Below are positions 25,117-33,042 of a stretch of DNA of 50,937 nt, piece by piece. The stretch covers positions 1 to 50,937 of the forward strand of contig JAFZOI010000031.1 of the NCBI GenBank assembly GCA_017550645.1, read 5' to 3'. A program made the position numbers and the translations under genes. The number at the start of each line of letters is the position of its first letter. The stretch's first letter is position 1. The DNA comes from Oscillospiraceae bacterium (GTDB taxonomy: Bacteria > Bacillota > Clostridia > Oscillospirales > Oscillospiraceae). The notes under the pieces are model-generated. The model was not told the DNA's origin. It saw only the letters and a program-made list of their open reading frames with translations, and ran no database searches.

Positions 25117-26667
25117 ATGGTATTTGCCGACAAACTGAATTTCCTCATCAAGCTCACCAACACGACCAACAAGCAGCTCGGCGAACTGCTGAACATACAT
25201 CAGTCTCAGATAAGCCGCATGCGGAGCGGAGCCCGCGGCGTGCCGGGAAACGGCGAGTATATCCGCATCATGGCCTCGCATTTCGCCTCGCAGATCAAGC
25301 TCGATTATCAGCGCTCCGCGCTGGCCGAGGCCCTCGGCAGGCCGCCTCTGAGGCTGCCCGTAGAGCAGAGCGTTCTCTCCGTTATCCTGACGGAATGGCT
25401 CATAGGTACGGTCGAAGACAGCGGCGAAAAGGCGGAGCTCTATCTCCGCAATTACCGTTCTCTCGGGGTGACCCATGCGAGGGGCCCGGAACTCTCGCCG
25501 GAAAGCGTCTCGGGGGAGAGCAAGGGCGACGTTTTCGTCTATTACGGGGATTCAGGCAAGCGTGCGGCCCTTTATGCCTTCCTCGGATATATGCTCGAGC
25601 AGAAGGAACCGCAGCAGATAGACCTAAGCTGCGATGAGAGCATAGAGTGGCTCGAATCCGATCCGGACTTCATCGTCAAGCTTCAGGAGAACATGGTCGA
25701 GCTGGAAAAGCGAGGTTTCACTTGCCGCCGCATCGTCGGGACGACCAACGATCTCGATTATACCTATGCCTCGCTTCGCTACCGCTGGCTCCCGTTCTAT
25801 CTTTCCGGACACGCCTCGTCTTACTACTATCCGCGCCTGCGCGACACCGTATACCGCAGGACGCTCATCGTTACGCGCGGCAAATGCGCCGTGCTATCCA
25901 TGTCTACGGGGGATAAGGCGTCGAGCAGGGTGACTTTCTTCATCAAGGACCGCGACGTTGCCGACTCGCTCGACGACGAGTTCCGCGACTATCTCGCCAT
26001 GTGCACGCCGCACATGACGGTTTACGACATAAAGCAGATGCCGGAGCAGTTTGCCTCCCGTTTCACGGAAATGGCGGAGGCTCCGATCGCCGGCATTCAG
26101 CGCACGAACTGCCTTTCGACCCTGACGATGCCCGCCTCCGTCGCGACCTCGATAAGACTTGAATCCCCCGAGGCGCAGAGAGTTTTCAATGAGAGCTACT
26201 CAAGACGCATCGACGCATTCAATGAGGTCATCAAAGAACACCCGATCACCGATGTGATCTACATCGATCCGCCCGAAGACGTGGCCGAAGGCAAAGTGCT
26301 CATGCCCATCGCCGCAGCGTTTGGCGCGCCGCAGCCCGCCTACAATATCGAGCGCTACGTGCTCCACCTGCGCAATATACTCCGTTATCTCGAAAACGAG
26401 CCGAACTACTACCTCGTCATAATGGACGAGAAGGATAAAGACCTCGATTACGCAGGCGTCAAGGAGAGCCACCGTGTGCTCCTTGTCAAGGCTGGCGACC
26501 CGTTCCGGGCTATGGAGGTCTCCGAGCGCAATCTTGTCGAGGCTTATTCCGAGCTGCTGCACCGCTCTTTAACGTCCGGGCTTCGCGGCCCGACGCAGCG
26601 CAAGGAAAACGCCGCCTACATCCGCGATCTTATCCGACGCCTCGAGGCGCTCAGATCAGCTGAGTAA
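25117..26667 (+). CDS. XRE-type HTH regulator with large uncharacterised C-terminal domain
   Basis: 516-residue cytosolic protein. The N-terminal 65 residues form a helix-turn-helix of XRE type (TTNKQLGELLNIHQSQISRM), with DNA-contact helix around QSQISRMRSG. The remaining 450 residues have no membrane segment and match no domain I recognise; they are mixed alpha/beta and could sense a ligand. The gene is divergent from the URO-D/flavoprotein/ferredoxin operon, and a perfect palindrome lies between them, so it is probably that operon's regulator and perhaps its own. The ATG at 25117 has GGGTGAT upstream; GTG at 25108 is an alternative adding MID. A strong terminator follows. Confidence 0.75.
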   Translation: MVFADKLNFLIKLTNTTNKQLGELLNIHQSQISRMRSGARGVPGNGEYIRIMASHFASQIKLDYQRSALAEALGRPPLRLPVEQSVLSVILTEWLIGTVEDSGEKAELYLRNYRSLGVTHARGPELSPESVSGESKGDVFVYYGDSGKRAALYAFLGYMLEQKEPQQIDLSCDESIEWLESDPDFIVKLQENMVELEKRGFTCRRIVGTTNDLDYTYASLRYRWLPFYLSGHASSYYYPRLRDTVYRRTLIVTRGKCAVLSMSTGDKASSRVTFFIKDRDVADSLDDEFRDYLAMCTPHMTVYDIKQMPEQFASRFTEMAEAPIAGIQRTNCLSTLTMPASVATSIRLESPEAQRVFNESYSRRIDAFNEVIKEHPITDVIYIDPPEDVAEGKVLMPIAAAFGAPQPAYNIERYVLHLRNILRYLENEPNYYLVIMDEKDKDLDYAGVKESHRVLLVKAGDPFRAMEVSERNLVEAYSELLHRSLTSGLRGPTQRKENAAYIRDLIRRLEALRSAE

Positions 26668-26686
26668 AAGAAACCAGACCATGTAA

Positions 26687-26730
26687 AGAAAAAAGCAAGG
26701 GAAGATACGTTCTCCCTTGCTTTTCTTTTT
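26687..26730. terminator. Bidirectional terminator
   Basis: Stem AAAAGCAAGGGA (26691-26702) / TCCCTTGCTTTT (26713-26724) with A-run and T-run flanks extending it. It ends both the regulator transcript and the convergent double-GNAT transcript. Confidence 0.92.
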
Positions 26731-27826
26731 ATTTGTTGAGCTGTCCGGGCAGCTTCAGCTTGACCTTCGGCGAGAAGCCGGCGTCGAATCGCTCAGCCTC
26801 GTCCTCGTCCACGTAATAGCCCTTCGGCGTCTGATAGACGCCCGTCACTCCGTCAAGGAAGCCCGGTCTCAGCTCCTTGCAGAGGAAGAAGGAAGAGTCC
26901 GCTCCTTCGGGCAGATCGTGGTATCTTATGCCGAAATTGCGCGAGTAGTCGAAGCCGCAGGTCCCGTAAAACTTGATGTTACCCTCGAAGAGGACCGCGC
27001 CGAAGCCCATCTCGGCCGCTTTTTCAAGGCAGAAGTCAAGAAGCTTCTTGCCGTAGCCCTTGCGCTTGAGTTCGGGCGTTATGCATATGGGCCCCATCGT
27101 CAGCACGTCGACGTCTTTTCCGTCGTCGCCGTTGATGACGGTACGCATGAACATATTCTGCCCGATGATCTTCCCGTCCTTTTCCATGACGAAGTCGAGC
27201 TCCCTGACGAAAGCCGGATCGTCGCGCAGGACGTGCATGACGTAGTGTTCAAGGCAGCCGGGTCTGTATACGTTCCAGAATGACTCGCGTATGAGGTTTT
27301 CGACCTCGCCGTAGTCCTCCGGTCTTTCCGCCCGAATAATAAAATCTTTTCCTTCCATTGTCTTTCCTCCTGAAAAAACCGGCTTATCGGTCAGCGCGAA
27401 TTCTATCTCGTCGAACCCGTCTTTCGAGGTGAGCACCGCGCCGGTCTCGATAAAACCCTCTTTGACGTAAAGCCGTCTTGCTTTCTCGTTGTTTTCCAGT
27501 ATCCATAAGGTCGGAGGTCCGTCGCATTGCCCGACGGCGAATCTCAGAAGCTTCGTCCCGTACCCCATGCCCTGCTTTTCAGGGAGCACGTAAAGATCGG
27601 CTATAACGCGGCCCGTCAATGAGACGATGCCGACGGGCTCATCCTCGACGAGCATATAGAACCTGCTGCCCGCGTCCGTCTTTTTTGAGATATATTCGCG
27701 CTGACGCTCCGGCGTGTGCTTCCGGACGAACTCCGCGTCGCAGAAAGATCGGTGAGAAGCCTGCCATGATGCGGAGTGGATCGACGCAGCCTCAGATATA
27801 TTAGAAATGTCAACGGGAACGATCAT
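26729..27826 (-). CDS. Double-GNAT acetyltransferase (two fused domains)
   Basis: 365-residue fusion of two GCN5-related N-acetyltransferase domains. Domain 1 (about 1-150) has the acetyl-CoA loop LPEKQGMGYGTKLL followed by WILENNEKARRLYVKEGF. Domain 2 (about 157-310) has ITPELKRKGYGKKLLDF and FYGTCGFDYSRNFG, with a C-terminal extension. A textbook Shine-Dalgarno, AGGAGGAAAG, and an ATG (27358, M157) lie exactly between them, so domain 2 may also be made alone as a 209-residue protein, or the fusion may be recent through loss of a stop codon. Each GNAT would use acetyl-CoA; acceptors are unknown. The region is monocistronic, ending at a strong terminator. Confidence 0.85.
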   Translation of the reverse strand: MIVPVDISNISEAASIHSASWQASHRSFCDAEFVRKHTPERQREYISKKTDAGSRFYMLVEDEPVGIVSLTGRVIADLYVLPEKQGMGYGTKLLRFAVGQCDGPPTLWILENNEKARRLYVKEGFIETGAVLTSKDGFDEIEFALTDKPVFSGGKTMEGKDFIIRAERPEDYGEVENLIRESFWNVYRPGCLEHYVMHVLRDDPAFVRELDFVMEKDGKIIGQNMFMRTVINGDDGKDVDVLTMGPICITPELKRKGYGKKLLDFCLEKAAEMGFGAVLFEGNIKFYGTCGFDYSRNFGIRYHDLPEGADSSFFLCKELRPGFLDGVTGVYQTPKGYYVDEDEAERFDAGFSPKVKLKLPGQLNK

Positions 27827-27862
27827 AAAGCATTCTCCAAGCGGAACAACTACCGTTATATT

Positions 27863-27901
27863 GAAAGAGACCTCTTTTGACGTCCAAAAGAGGTCTCTTT
27901 C
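27863..27901 (-). terminator. Terminator of tRNA-Ser(GCU)
   Basis: Perfect 16-base stem GAAAGAGACCTCTTTT / AAAAGAGGTCTCTTTC with a seven-base loop, directly behind the tRNA 3' end on the minus strand. It is also positioned to insulate the double-GNAT gene from the tRNA promoter. Confidence 0.85.
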
Positions 27902-27902
27902 A

Positions 27903-27994
27903 TGGCGGAGAAGATGGGATTTGAACCCATGCTACGCTCATCGCGTACTACTCCCTTAGCAGGGGAGCCCCTTCGGCCTCTTGGGTACTTCTCC
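27903..27994 (-). tRNA. tRNA-Ser (anticodon GCU)
   Basis: A 92-nt class II tRNA on the minus strand. It begins GGAGAAGTACCCAAGAGG and ends CTTCTCCGCCA, with CCA encoded and a 7-bp acceptor GGAGAAG/CTTCTCC. The anticodon loop CTGCTAA gives GCU for AGC/AGU codons. It has a long variable arm and T-arm CATGGGTTCAAATCCCATG. Confidence 0.96.
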
Positions 27995-28013
27995 ACGGAG
28001 CCGAGCACTCGAC

Positions 28014-28042
28014 ATATTAGCATATCCGCGCGGGTTTGTCAA
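28014..28042 (-). promoter_or_regulatory. Promoter of tRNA-Ser(GCU)
   Basis: Minus-strand consensus -35 TTGACA (28037-28042), 17-base spacer, -10 TAATAT (28014-28019); transcription would start about 13 bases before the mature tRNA. Confidence 0.85.
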
Positions 28043-28146
28043 TTACAGCTTTTTGTTTTGCCCGTCTTTTTCTCTGCGACAAAAGGCGACCGATTTCATG
28101 CGCCGAGCGCGCTATGATGGAGAAAAAGTCGAAATGCGGTGACGGT

Positions 28147-28311
28147 ATGTCTGAAAGCGAGAAAAAAGCGACGATCGAGCGCTTCGTCTTCGTCTACGGC
28201 TGGGACGTTCAGGTGGCATGCAAGGTCTTCAACTTCCTCTATGACGCCTCGCTGACTCCGGACCTTTTGATATGGATTCTGGAGCGGGAGGGTACGCCTA
28301 TGACAGACTGA
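28147..28311 (+). CDS. Small protein, 54 residues, unknown
   Basis: Short open frame beginning MSESEKKATIERFVFVYG and ending GTPMTD, with GGTGACG before the ATG. It is rich in aromatic and acidic residues, has no signal peptide or membrane segment, and contains a probable amphipathic helical core (VACKVFNFLYDA). In-frame ATGs lie upstream (28114) but have weaker ribosome sites. Its last 14 bases overlap the 3' end of recG on the opposite strand. No family recognised; it may be a real small protein or chance. Confidence 0.4.
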   Translation: MSESEKKATIERFVFVYGWDVQVACKVFNFLYDASLTPDLLIWILEREGTPMTD

Positions 28312-30331
28312 CGCTCTGCAGAGCCCGGACCCTGCGGCGGAGCTCCGAATGCTCCGGCAGCGCGAGTTCCGGGTCGTCCCTGAGCACAAGCTCTGCCTGC
28401 TTCTGCGCGGCCGAAAGCGTCTCCATGTCGCCGCGCAGGTCGGCAAGACGCATCTCGGGAAGGCCGTGCTGCCTCGAGCCGAAGAAATCGCCCGGACCGC
28501 GCAGCCGCAGGTCTTCCGAGGATATCTTGAAGCCATCGTTCGTGTTTTTGAGAACGTCGAGGCGCTCTTCCGCCTCCGCGCCGCCTTGGTTGAAAAGCAC
28601 GCAGTAGCTCTTGGCTTTCCCGCGTCCGACGCGGCCGCGCAGCTGGTGCAGCTGCGAAAGGCCGAAGTGTTCCGCGTTTTCTATGACCATCAGCGTCGCG
28701 TTCGGGACGTCGACGCCTACTTCAACGACCGTTGTGGAAACGAGGATGTCGCTCTCGCCGCCTGCAAAGCGGGCCATGACGGCCTCCTTTTCGGCGGCTT
28801 TCATCTTTCCGTGCAGAAGATCGACGCGCAGATCGGGGAAGACCTCGCTTCTGAGCTCCTCGGCGTACTGCTTTACGGAGGCCGCGTTCTGAGTCTCGTC
28901 CTCTTCTATCATCGGGCAGACGATGAAGACCTGATGCCCCTCCTCGACCTGCTTGCGGATGAATCTGTTTATCCTTTCGCGCATATCCTCACCGACGACG
29001 AAGGTGTCGACTTTCTGCCTGCCGCTGGGTATCTCATTTAGTATGCTGACGTCGAGATCGCCGTAGATTATCAGCGCGAGAGTGCGCGGGATGGGAGTCG
29101 CCGACATGACGAGGACGTGCGGCTTATCGCCCTTTTCAGAGAGCGCCGTGCGCTGGCGCACGCCGAAGCGGTGCTGCTCGTCCGTTATGACGAGCGCGAG
29201 CGATTTGAAATCGACGTTGTCGGAGATTATCGCGTGCGTACCGACGACGAGATCTGCTTCTCCCGTTGCTATCGCGGCGAGCGCCGCGCGCCTCTCAGCG
29301 GCCTTCATCGAGCCTGTCAGCAGGACGGTCCTTATCCCGTACGGCCCGAGCATATCCGAGAGAGTGCGGAAGTGCTGCTCGGCAAGTATCTCCGTCGGCG
29401 CCATGAACGCCGACTGCAGCCCTTCTGAGCAGACTGCCCAGACGCATATAGCCGCGACGGCGGTTTTGCCCGAGCCGACGTCGCCCTGAAGGAGCCTCGT
29501 CATGACTCTTCCCGAGCCCATGTCTTCCATGAGCTCGGCCGCGGCTCTGCGCTGCGCTCCCGTGAGCGCAAATGGGAGCCTAAACTCGTCGACTTTTTTC
29601 GGCGGAATGACGTAGCCGGAGTATTCGCGCTCTCTGTGCTTTATCGTGCCGAACGTCGTCGCAAGGACGAAAAGCTCCTCAAAAACGAAGCGCCGCCTCG
29701 CGGACGCGACGGAGTCCATATCCGTCGGCCGGTGTATCTCCCTGTAGGACCAGCCCGCGTGCGGCAGGTCGAAGGCGCGGCGCACGCTCTCGGGAATGAC
29801 CTCGGGGAAGGGATCAGGCGCGGCGTCGAGGCCCTGCCTTATGGCAGAGAGCAGGAACTTGTTGCTGACGCCGGAGGTGAGCCTGTATATAGGCACTATG
29901 GCGCCGGTCTCCGAGCCCTCCGCGCCGAACTTCTCGTATTCGGGCGAGGGAAGGTTCAGATACGCCCCGGAGCGCGTGAATTTGCCGTAGAAATAATAGT
30001 CTTCTCCGGGCTTGAATCTGTCCTTTAGCCAGCTCTGGTTGAAGAAAGTGACTGTCGCGCTTCCGCTTCCGTCGGATACGCGGAACTTGACTATGTCCAG
30101 CCCGCGCCTTATACGCGCGAGGGACGGCGCCGTCACAACGGAGGCGAGGATGCATACGCGCTCGCCCTCCTCGACGCGCGCTATGCGCTTGACGGAGGTG
30201 CGGTCTTCATAGTCGCGCGGAAAGTAGCCGAGAAGATCCCGGAGCGTGTTTATCCCGAGCTTCGAGAGGTCCTTGGCCTTCTTTTCGCCTATGCCCTTTA
30301 TGAATCTGATGCCGCCGTCGAGATCAGCCAT
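28298..30331 (-). CDS. recG: ATP-dependent DNA helicase RecG
   Basis: Branch-migrating helicase that reverses stalled replication forks and processes recombination intermediates; 677 residues, the usual length. The N-terminal wedge/OB-fold part begins with a helix-hairpin-helix-like IKGIGEKKAKDLSKLGI. Walker A GDVGSGKT is near residue 283, the RecG-specific DEQH box (VITDEQHRFG) near 384, and motif VI HQLRGRVGRGKAKS near 590. A C-terminal RecG wedge-associated tail reads LRLRGPGDFFGSRQHG. The gene begins 1 base after the mtnA stop, with its ribosome-binding site (GGAGGAAT) inside the mtnA end, so recG is co-transcribed with mtnA. Confidence 0.97.
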   Translation of the reverse strand: MADLDGGIRFIKGIGEKKAKDLSKLGINTLRDLLGYFPRDYEDRTSVKRIARVEEGERVCILASVVTAPSLARIRRGLDIVKFRVSDGSGSATVTFFNQSWLKDRFKPGEDYYFYGKFTRSGAYLNLPSPEYEKFGAEGSETGAIVPIYRLTSGVSNKFLLSAIRQGLDAAPDPFPEVIPESVRRAFDLPHAGWSYREIHRPTDMDSVASARRRFVFEELFVLATTFGTIKHREREYSGYVIPPKKVDEFRLPFALTGAQRRAAAELMEDMGSGRVMTRLLQGDVGSGKTAVAAICVWAVCSEGLQSAFMAPTEILAEQHFRTLSDMLGPYGIRTVLLTGSMKAAERRAALAAIATGEADLVVGTHAIISDNVDFKSLALVITDEQHRFGVRQRTALSEKGDKPHVLVMSATPIPRTLALIIYGDLDVSILNEIPSGRQKVDTFVVGEDMRERINRFIRKQVEEGHQVFIVCPMIEEDETQNAASVKQYAEELRSEVFPDLRVDLLHGKMKAAEKEAVMARFAGGESDILVSTTVVEVGVDVPNATLMVIENAEHFGLSQLHQLRGRVGRGKAKSYCVLFNQGGAEAEERLDVLKNTNDGFKISSEDLRLRGPGDFFGSRQHGLPEMRLADLRGDMETLSAAQKQAELVLRDDPELALPEHSELRRRVRALQSVSLS

Positions 30332-30332
30332 T

Positions 30333-31388
30333 TCATTCCTCCGAAAGCGTACGCAGACTTGCTTTGTAGTCCGGTCGCGCTATGCCTTTTTCCGTAATTA
30401 TGCCCGTAATGAGCGAGTGATCCGTGACGTCGAAGGCCGGATTTCGGACCTTGATCCCCTCCGGCGCCATGCGTCGGGCGTACCATAGGTCAGTCACCTC
30501 GCTCCCGTCGCGCTGCTCGACGACTATGGCGGAGCCGTCGGGCGTAGAGAGATCGATCGTGGAGAACGGAGCGGCTATATAAAAGGGAATGCCATAGTGC
30601 TTCGCGAGGACTGCGAGCCCGAGCGTTCCTATCTTGTTTGCCGCGTCGCCGTTGGCCGCAATGCGGTCTGCCCCCGTGATCACTATGTCGATGAGCCCCT
30701 CAGCCATGGCCGAGGCCGCCATATCGTCGCATTGGAGCGTGACGTCCGCGCCGGCAGCCGAGAGCTCGTAGGCCGTGAGCCTTGCCCCCTGCAGGAGCGG
30801 GCGCGTCTCGTCGGCATAGATGCGAAGCTTCATCCCGCGCTCGAGAGCGAGATACATCGGAGCCGTCGCGGTGCCGTATCTTACGGTCGCGAGCTTGCCT
30901 GCGTTGCAGTGTGTGAGAACGCCCATTCCGTCGCGCAGGAGGGCAAGTCCGTTTTCCCCGATGCGGCGGCACGTTTCGATATCTTCCGCTATAATGGCCT
31001 CGGCTTCGCGTCTGAGGCTTTCAACAGCTTCTTCGGCCGAGCCGTAGCCGCGGTCGAGGACCTTTTCCATGCGCGCAAGCGCCCAGAACAGATTGACGGC
31101 CGTCGGCCTCGCTGAGGCGAGAAAAGCGCTGTCCTCCTTGACGCCTTCCCGAAGCTCCTCAAAAGAAGCGGGCGCGCGTCTCGAGGCGAGCACGGCGAGC
31201 CCAACGGCCGCCGCCGCGCCTATGGCGGGGGCTCCGCGCACGCGCAGGGAGCGAATCGCCTCGTAGATCGAATCTCTGTCCGTCAGCGAGAGCAGCCTGA
31301 CTTCTCCGGGCAGCAGAGTCTGGTCGATTATTACGAGCGCGTCGCCGGCCCTGTCATATAAGACCGTATCGATGTCGTGGATGTCCAT
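30333..31388 (-). CDS. mtnA: S-methyl-5-thioribose-1-phosphate isomerase (MtnA)
   Basis: 351-residue eIF2B-like sugar-phosphate isomerase. It converts 5-methylthioribose-1-phosphate (or 5-deoxyribose-1-phosphate) to the ribulose-1-phosphate form, salvaging the by-products of SAM use. The catalytic pair is present: C161 in LTHCNAGKLATV and D241 in VITGADRIAANGD. The motif RVRGAPAIGAAAA is at 49-61. GGAGGT precedes the ATG. Divergent to it, 112 bases away, is a RhaD-like class II aldolase that could perform the next step. No mtnB/C/D genes are present, which points to the DHAP shunt rather than the full methionine salvage route. It is in an operon with recG. Confidence 0.95.
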   Translation of the reverse strand: MDIHDIDTVLYDRAGDALVIIDQTLLPGEVRLLSLTDRDSIYEAIRSLRVRGAPAIGAAAAVGLAVLASRRAPASFEELREGVKEDSAFLASARPTAVNLFWALARMEKVLDRGYGSAEEAVESLRREAEAIIAEDIETCRRIGENGLALLRDGMGVLTHCNAGKLATVRYGTATAPMYLALERGMKLRIYADETRPLLQGARLTAYELSAAGADVTLQCDDMAASAMAEGLIDIVITGADRIAANGDAANKIGTLGLAVLAKHYGIPFYIAAPFSTIDLSTPDGSAIVVEQRDGSEVTDLWYARRMAPEGIKVRNPAFDVTDHSLITGIITEKGIARPDYKASLRTLSEE

Positions 31389-31416
31389 GTCAAGACCTCC
31401 GCAGGATTATGGTTAT

Positions 31417-31445
31417 ATTCTATACCGTCCCGGCTCACGGCGCAA
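31417..31445 (-). promoter_or_regulatory. Promoter of mtnA-recG
   Basis: Minus strand -35 TTGCGC (31440-31445), 17-base spacer, -10 TAGAAT (31417-31422). Its -35 is only 7 bases from the -35 of the divergent aldolase promoter, so both could share control. Confidence 0.5.
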
Positions 31446-31452
31446 GGCGGAC

Positions 31453-31481
31453 TTGTTTTTCTCCCCGCGCGGATATAAAAT
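31453..31481 (+). promoter_or_regulatory. Promoter of the RhaD-like aldolase
   Basis: -35 TTGTTT (31453-31458), 17-base spacer, -10 TAAAAT (31476-31481). The transcript would start near 31488, right at the GGGAGGTGT ribosome-binding site. Confidence 0.5.
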
Positions 31482-31500
31482 AGCGTCGGGAGGTGTCGCA

Positions 31501-32268
31501 ATGAACATCGTCGAAAGCATAGCCTCGGCCGTCTCGCGCATCGACGCGAAGGGCTGGAGCGAGGGGACGGGAGGCAATCTCAGCGTCATCGTCGACTCAT
31601 GGGATATGAGGACAAAGGAAGGGGCTGAGTTTCCGCTTTCTTGGGACGCGTCCGCTCTTGAGGGCCGCATGGTCGCCATAACGCGGAGCGGATGCCGCCT
31701 CTGCGACGTCGCAATAGCGCCTGAAAGGGAGCTGGCTCTTCTTCGCATAGAAAAAGGAAAGGCGAGGCTGCTCTGGGGCCTCGAGGGCGGCGGAAGACCC
31801 TCCAGCGAGCTCGCGGCGCATCTTATGAGCCATGCGTCCCGCCTCGCGTCGGACCCGGAACACAGAGCGCTCGCGCATATGCACGCGACGCATCTCATAG
31901 CGGCGGGCATGCTCTGCCCCGAGGAGGAAGGCCCCTTCACGCGCCTGCTCTGGTCGATGTGCACGGAGGCACTGATGTTCCTTCCCGAGGGCGTCGGCAT
32001 CCTTCCGTGGCTTCCCTGCGGGACGGACGAGATAGGCCGCGCCACGGCGCAAAAGCTCGCGAAGTTTCGCCTCGTCCTTTGGCAGAACCACGGCGTATTC
32101 GCCTCCGGCGCTTCGCTCGAGGACGCGCTCGGCCGCGCCGAGATAGCCGACAAGGCAGCGGAGCTGTTTCTTCTCACACGCGGGGGAGAGACCAGAACGA
32201 TAACCCGGCCTCAGCTTCGCGAGCTCGCCTCGGCGCTTGGTCTAAGCCCGCGCGAGGAGTGGCTTTGA
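31501..32268 (+). CDS. RhaD-like class II aldolase, candidate DHAP-shunt aldolase
   Basis: 255-residue zinc-dependent class II (aldolase/adducin fold) enzyme resembling L-rhamnulose-1-phosphate aldolase. Matches include GWSEGTGGNLS (19-29, phosphate loop), LLWGLEGGG, the metal site HMHATH (H126, H128) with H197 in LWQNHGVF, and GVGILPWLPCGTDEIG. Class II aldolases of this fold cleave ketose-1-phosphates to DHAP plus an aldehyde. No rhamnose genes are present; the divergent neighbour is mtnA, whose product is exactly such a ketose-1-phosphate. I therefore infer a role in cleaving 5-methylthioribulose- or 5-deoxyribulose-1-phosphate. GGGAGGTGT precedes the ATG; an upstream in-frame extension lies across the promoter region and is rejected. 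Confidence 0.85.
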   Translation: MNIVESIASAVSRIDAKGWSEGTGGNLSVIVDSWDMRTKEGAEFPLSWDASALEGRMVAITRSGCRLCDVAIAPERELALLRIEKGKARLLWGLEGGGRPSSELAAHLMSHASRLASDPEHRALAHMHATHLIAAGMLCPEEEGPFTRLLWSMCTEALMFLPEGVGILPWLPCGTDEIGRATAQKLAKFRLVLWQNHGVFASGASLEDALGRAEIADKAAELFLLTRGGETRTITRPQLRELASALGLSPREEWL

Positions 32269-32284
32269 ATAAAAAAATACGCAA

Positions 32285-32316
32285 ACGCGGCAGAGTTTTC
32301 TGCCGCGTCTTTTTTA
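32285..32316 (+). terminator. Terminator of the aldolase gene
   Basis: Perfect 10-base stem ACGCGGCAGA / TCTGCCGCGT, short loop, followed by CTTTTTTAT. It also lies just past the end of the convergent membrane-protein gene. Confidence 0.92.
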
Positions 32317-33042
32317 TCTCTTTTTCCAGAAAAATGCCCGGACGAAGCGGAAGCGTTTCCCGTTTCCCGCGTTGACCGCGCAGCACACCCCGCCGAAAAG
32401 TCCGCCCGCGACGCAGATGATAAGGTCCGACATCGTGTCGTGCAGTCCTATATCGATGTATCCCGGCCACGTCTCGCCGTTAATAACGACGCTCGTTATA
32501 TCCTGCGTGACGGCGTTGTTGCCGCCGTATGGGTCGAGCAGGATGGTGCTGATGCTCTTGACCAGCGTGTCCTTTTGCATGTCATAGTGGAACACGCAGT
32601 CCATGAAGTATTCGAAGAACTCCCAGAGCACGCCGATAAACAGCGCAAAGCAGAGCGCGAAGAGAAACGACGCCAGCGGCCTCGGCCGCTTCCCGATCAT
32701 TATCTCGAGGAAGGACGCGCCGGTCAGCGCGAGGAAGAATGCCGCGATAAGATGAAGCGCCGCGTCCCAGACGGGAACGGAGACGTAAAACTCGATGAGC
32801 TCGCCGAGGATGTTCGCGCAAAAGAGCGAGAGCACGTAGACCACGGAGAGCGCGTCGGGCGGCTCTGCCCGGAGAACGGCAGTAACGAGCTCCGGCAGGA
32901 ACAAAAATACGAAAGTGACCGCGAAATAGAGCGGCCGTTTTGCCCCGCCGGAGCGCGTGAAGACGAGCAGCGCCGCCATCGCGGCGATGCACGCCAAACG
33001 GACTATATTGAGTAAAAGATGCTTCTTGAACCAGCCGGTCAT
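32314..33042 (-). CDS. Integral membrane protein, unknown (YjdF/DUF2238-like layout)
   Basis: 242-residue protein with about six hydrophobic segments (near 10-28, 37-57, 65-83, 92-112, 122-145, 205-225). Polar residues between helices recall the DUF2238/YjdF layout: WDAALHL in one helix, WEFFEYFMD in the next and HDTMSDLI before the last. That match is tentative. It is the last gene of the purine operon: its ATG overlaps the purD stop (ATGA), so translation is coupled to purD. A role in purine or nucleobase handling is therefore possible, but nothing in the sequence shows it. Confidence 0.7.
   Translation of the reverse strand: MTGWFKKHLLLNIVRLACIAAMAALLVFTRSGGAKRPLYFAVTFVFLFLPELVTAVLRAEPPDALSVVYVLSLFCANILGELIEFYVSVPVWDAALHLIAAFFLALTGASFLEIMIGKRPRPLASFLFALCFALFIGVLWEFFEYFMDCVFHYDMQKDTLVKSISTILLDPYGGNNAVTQDITSVVINGETWPGYIDIGLHDTMSDLIICVAGGLFGGVCCAVNAGNGKRFRFVRAFFWKKR

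Noticed and set aside
31501..32268. A rhamnose-catabolism locus
   Set aside because: Only a RhaD-like aldolase is present; there is no isomerase, kinase, mutarotase or rhamnose regulator. The neighbour is mtnA.
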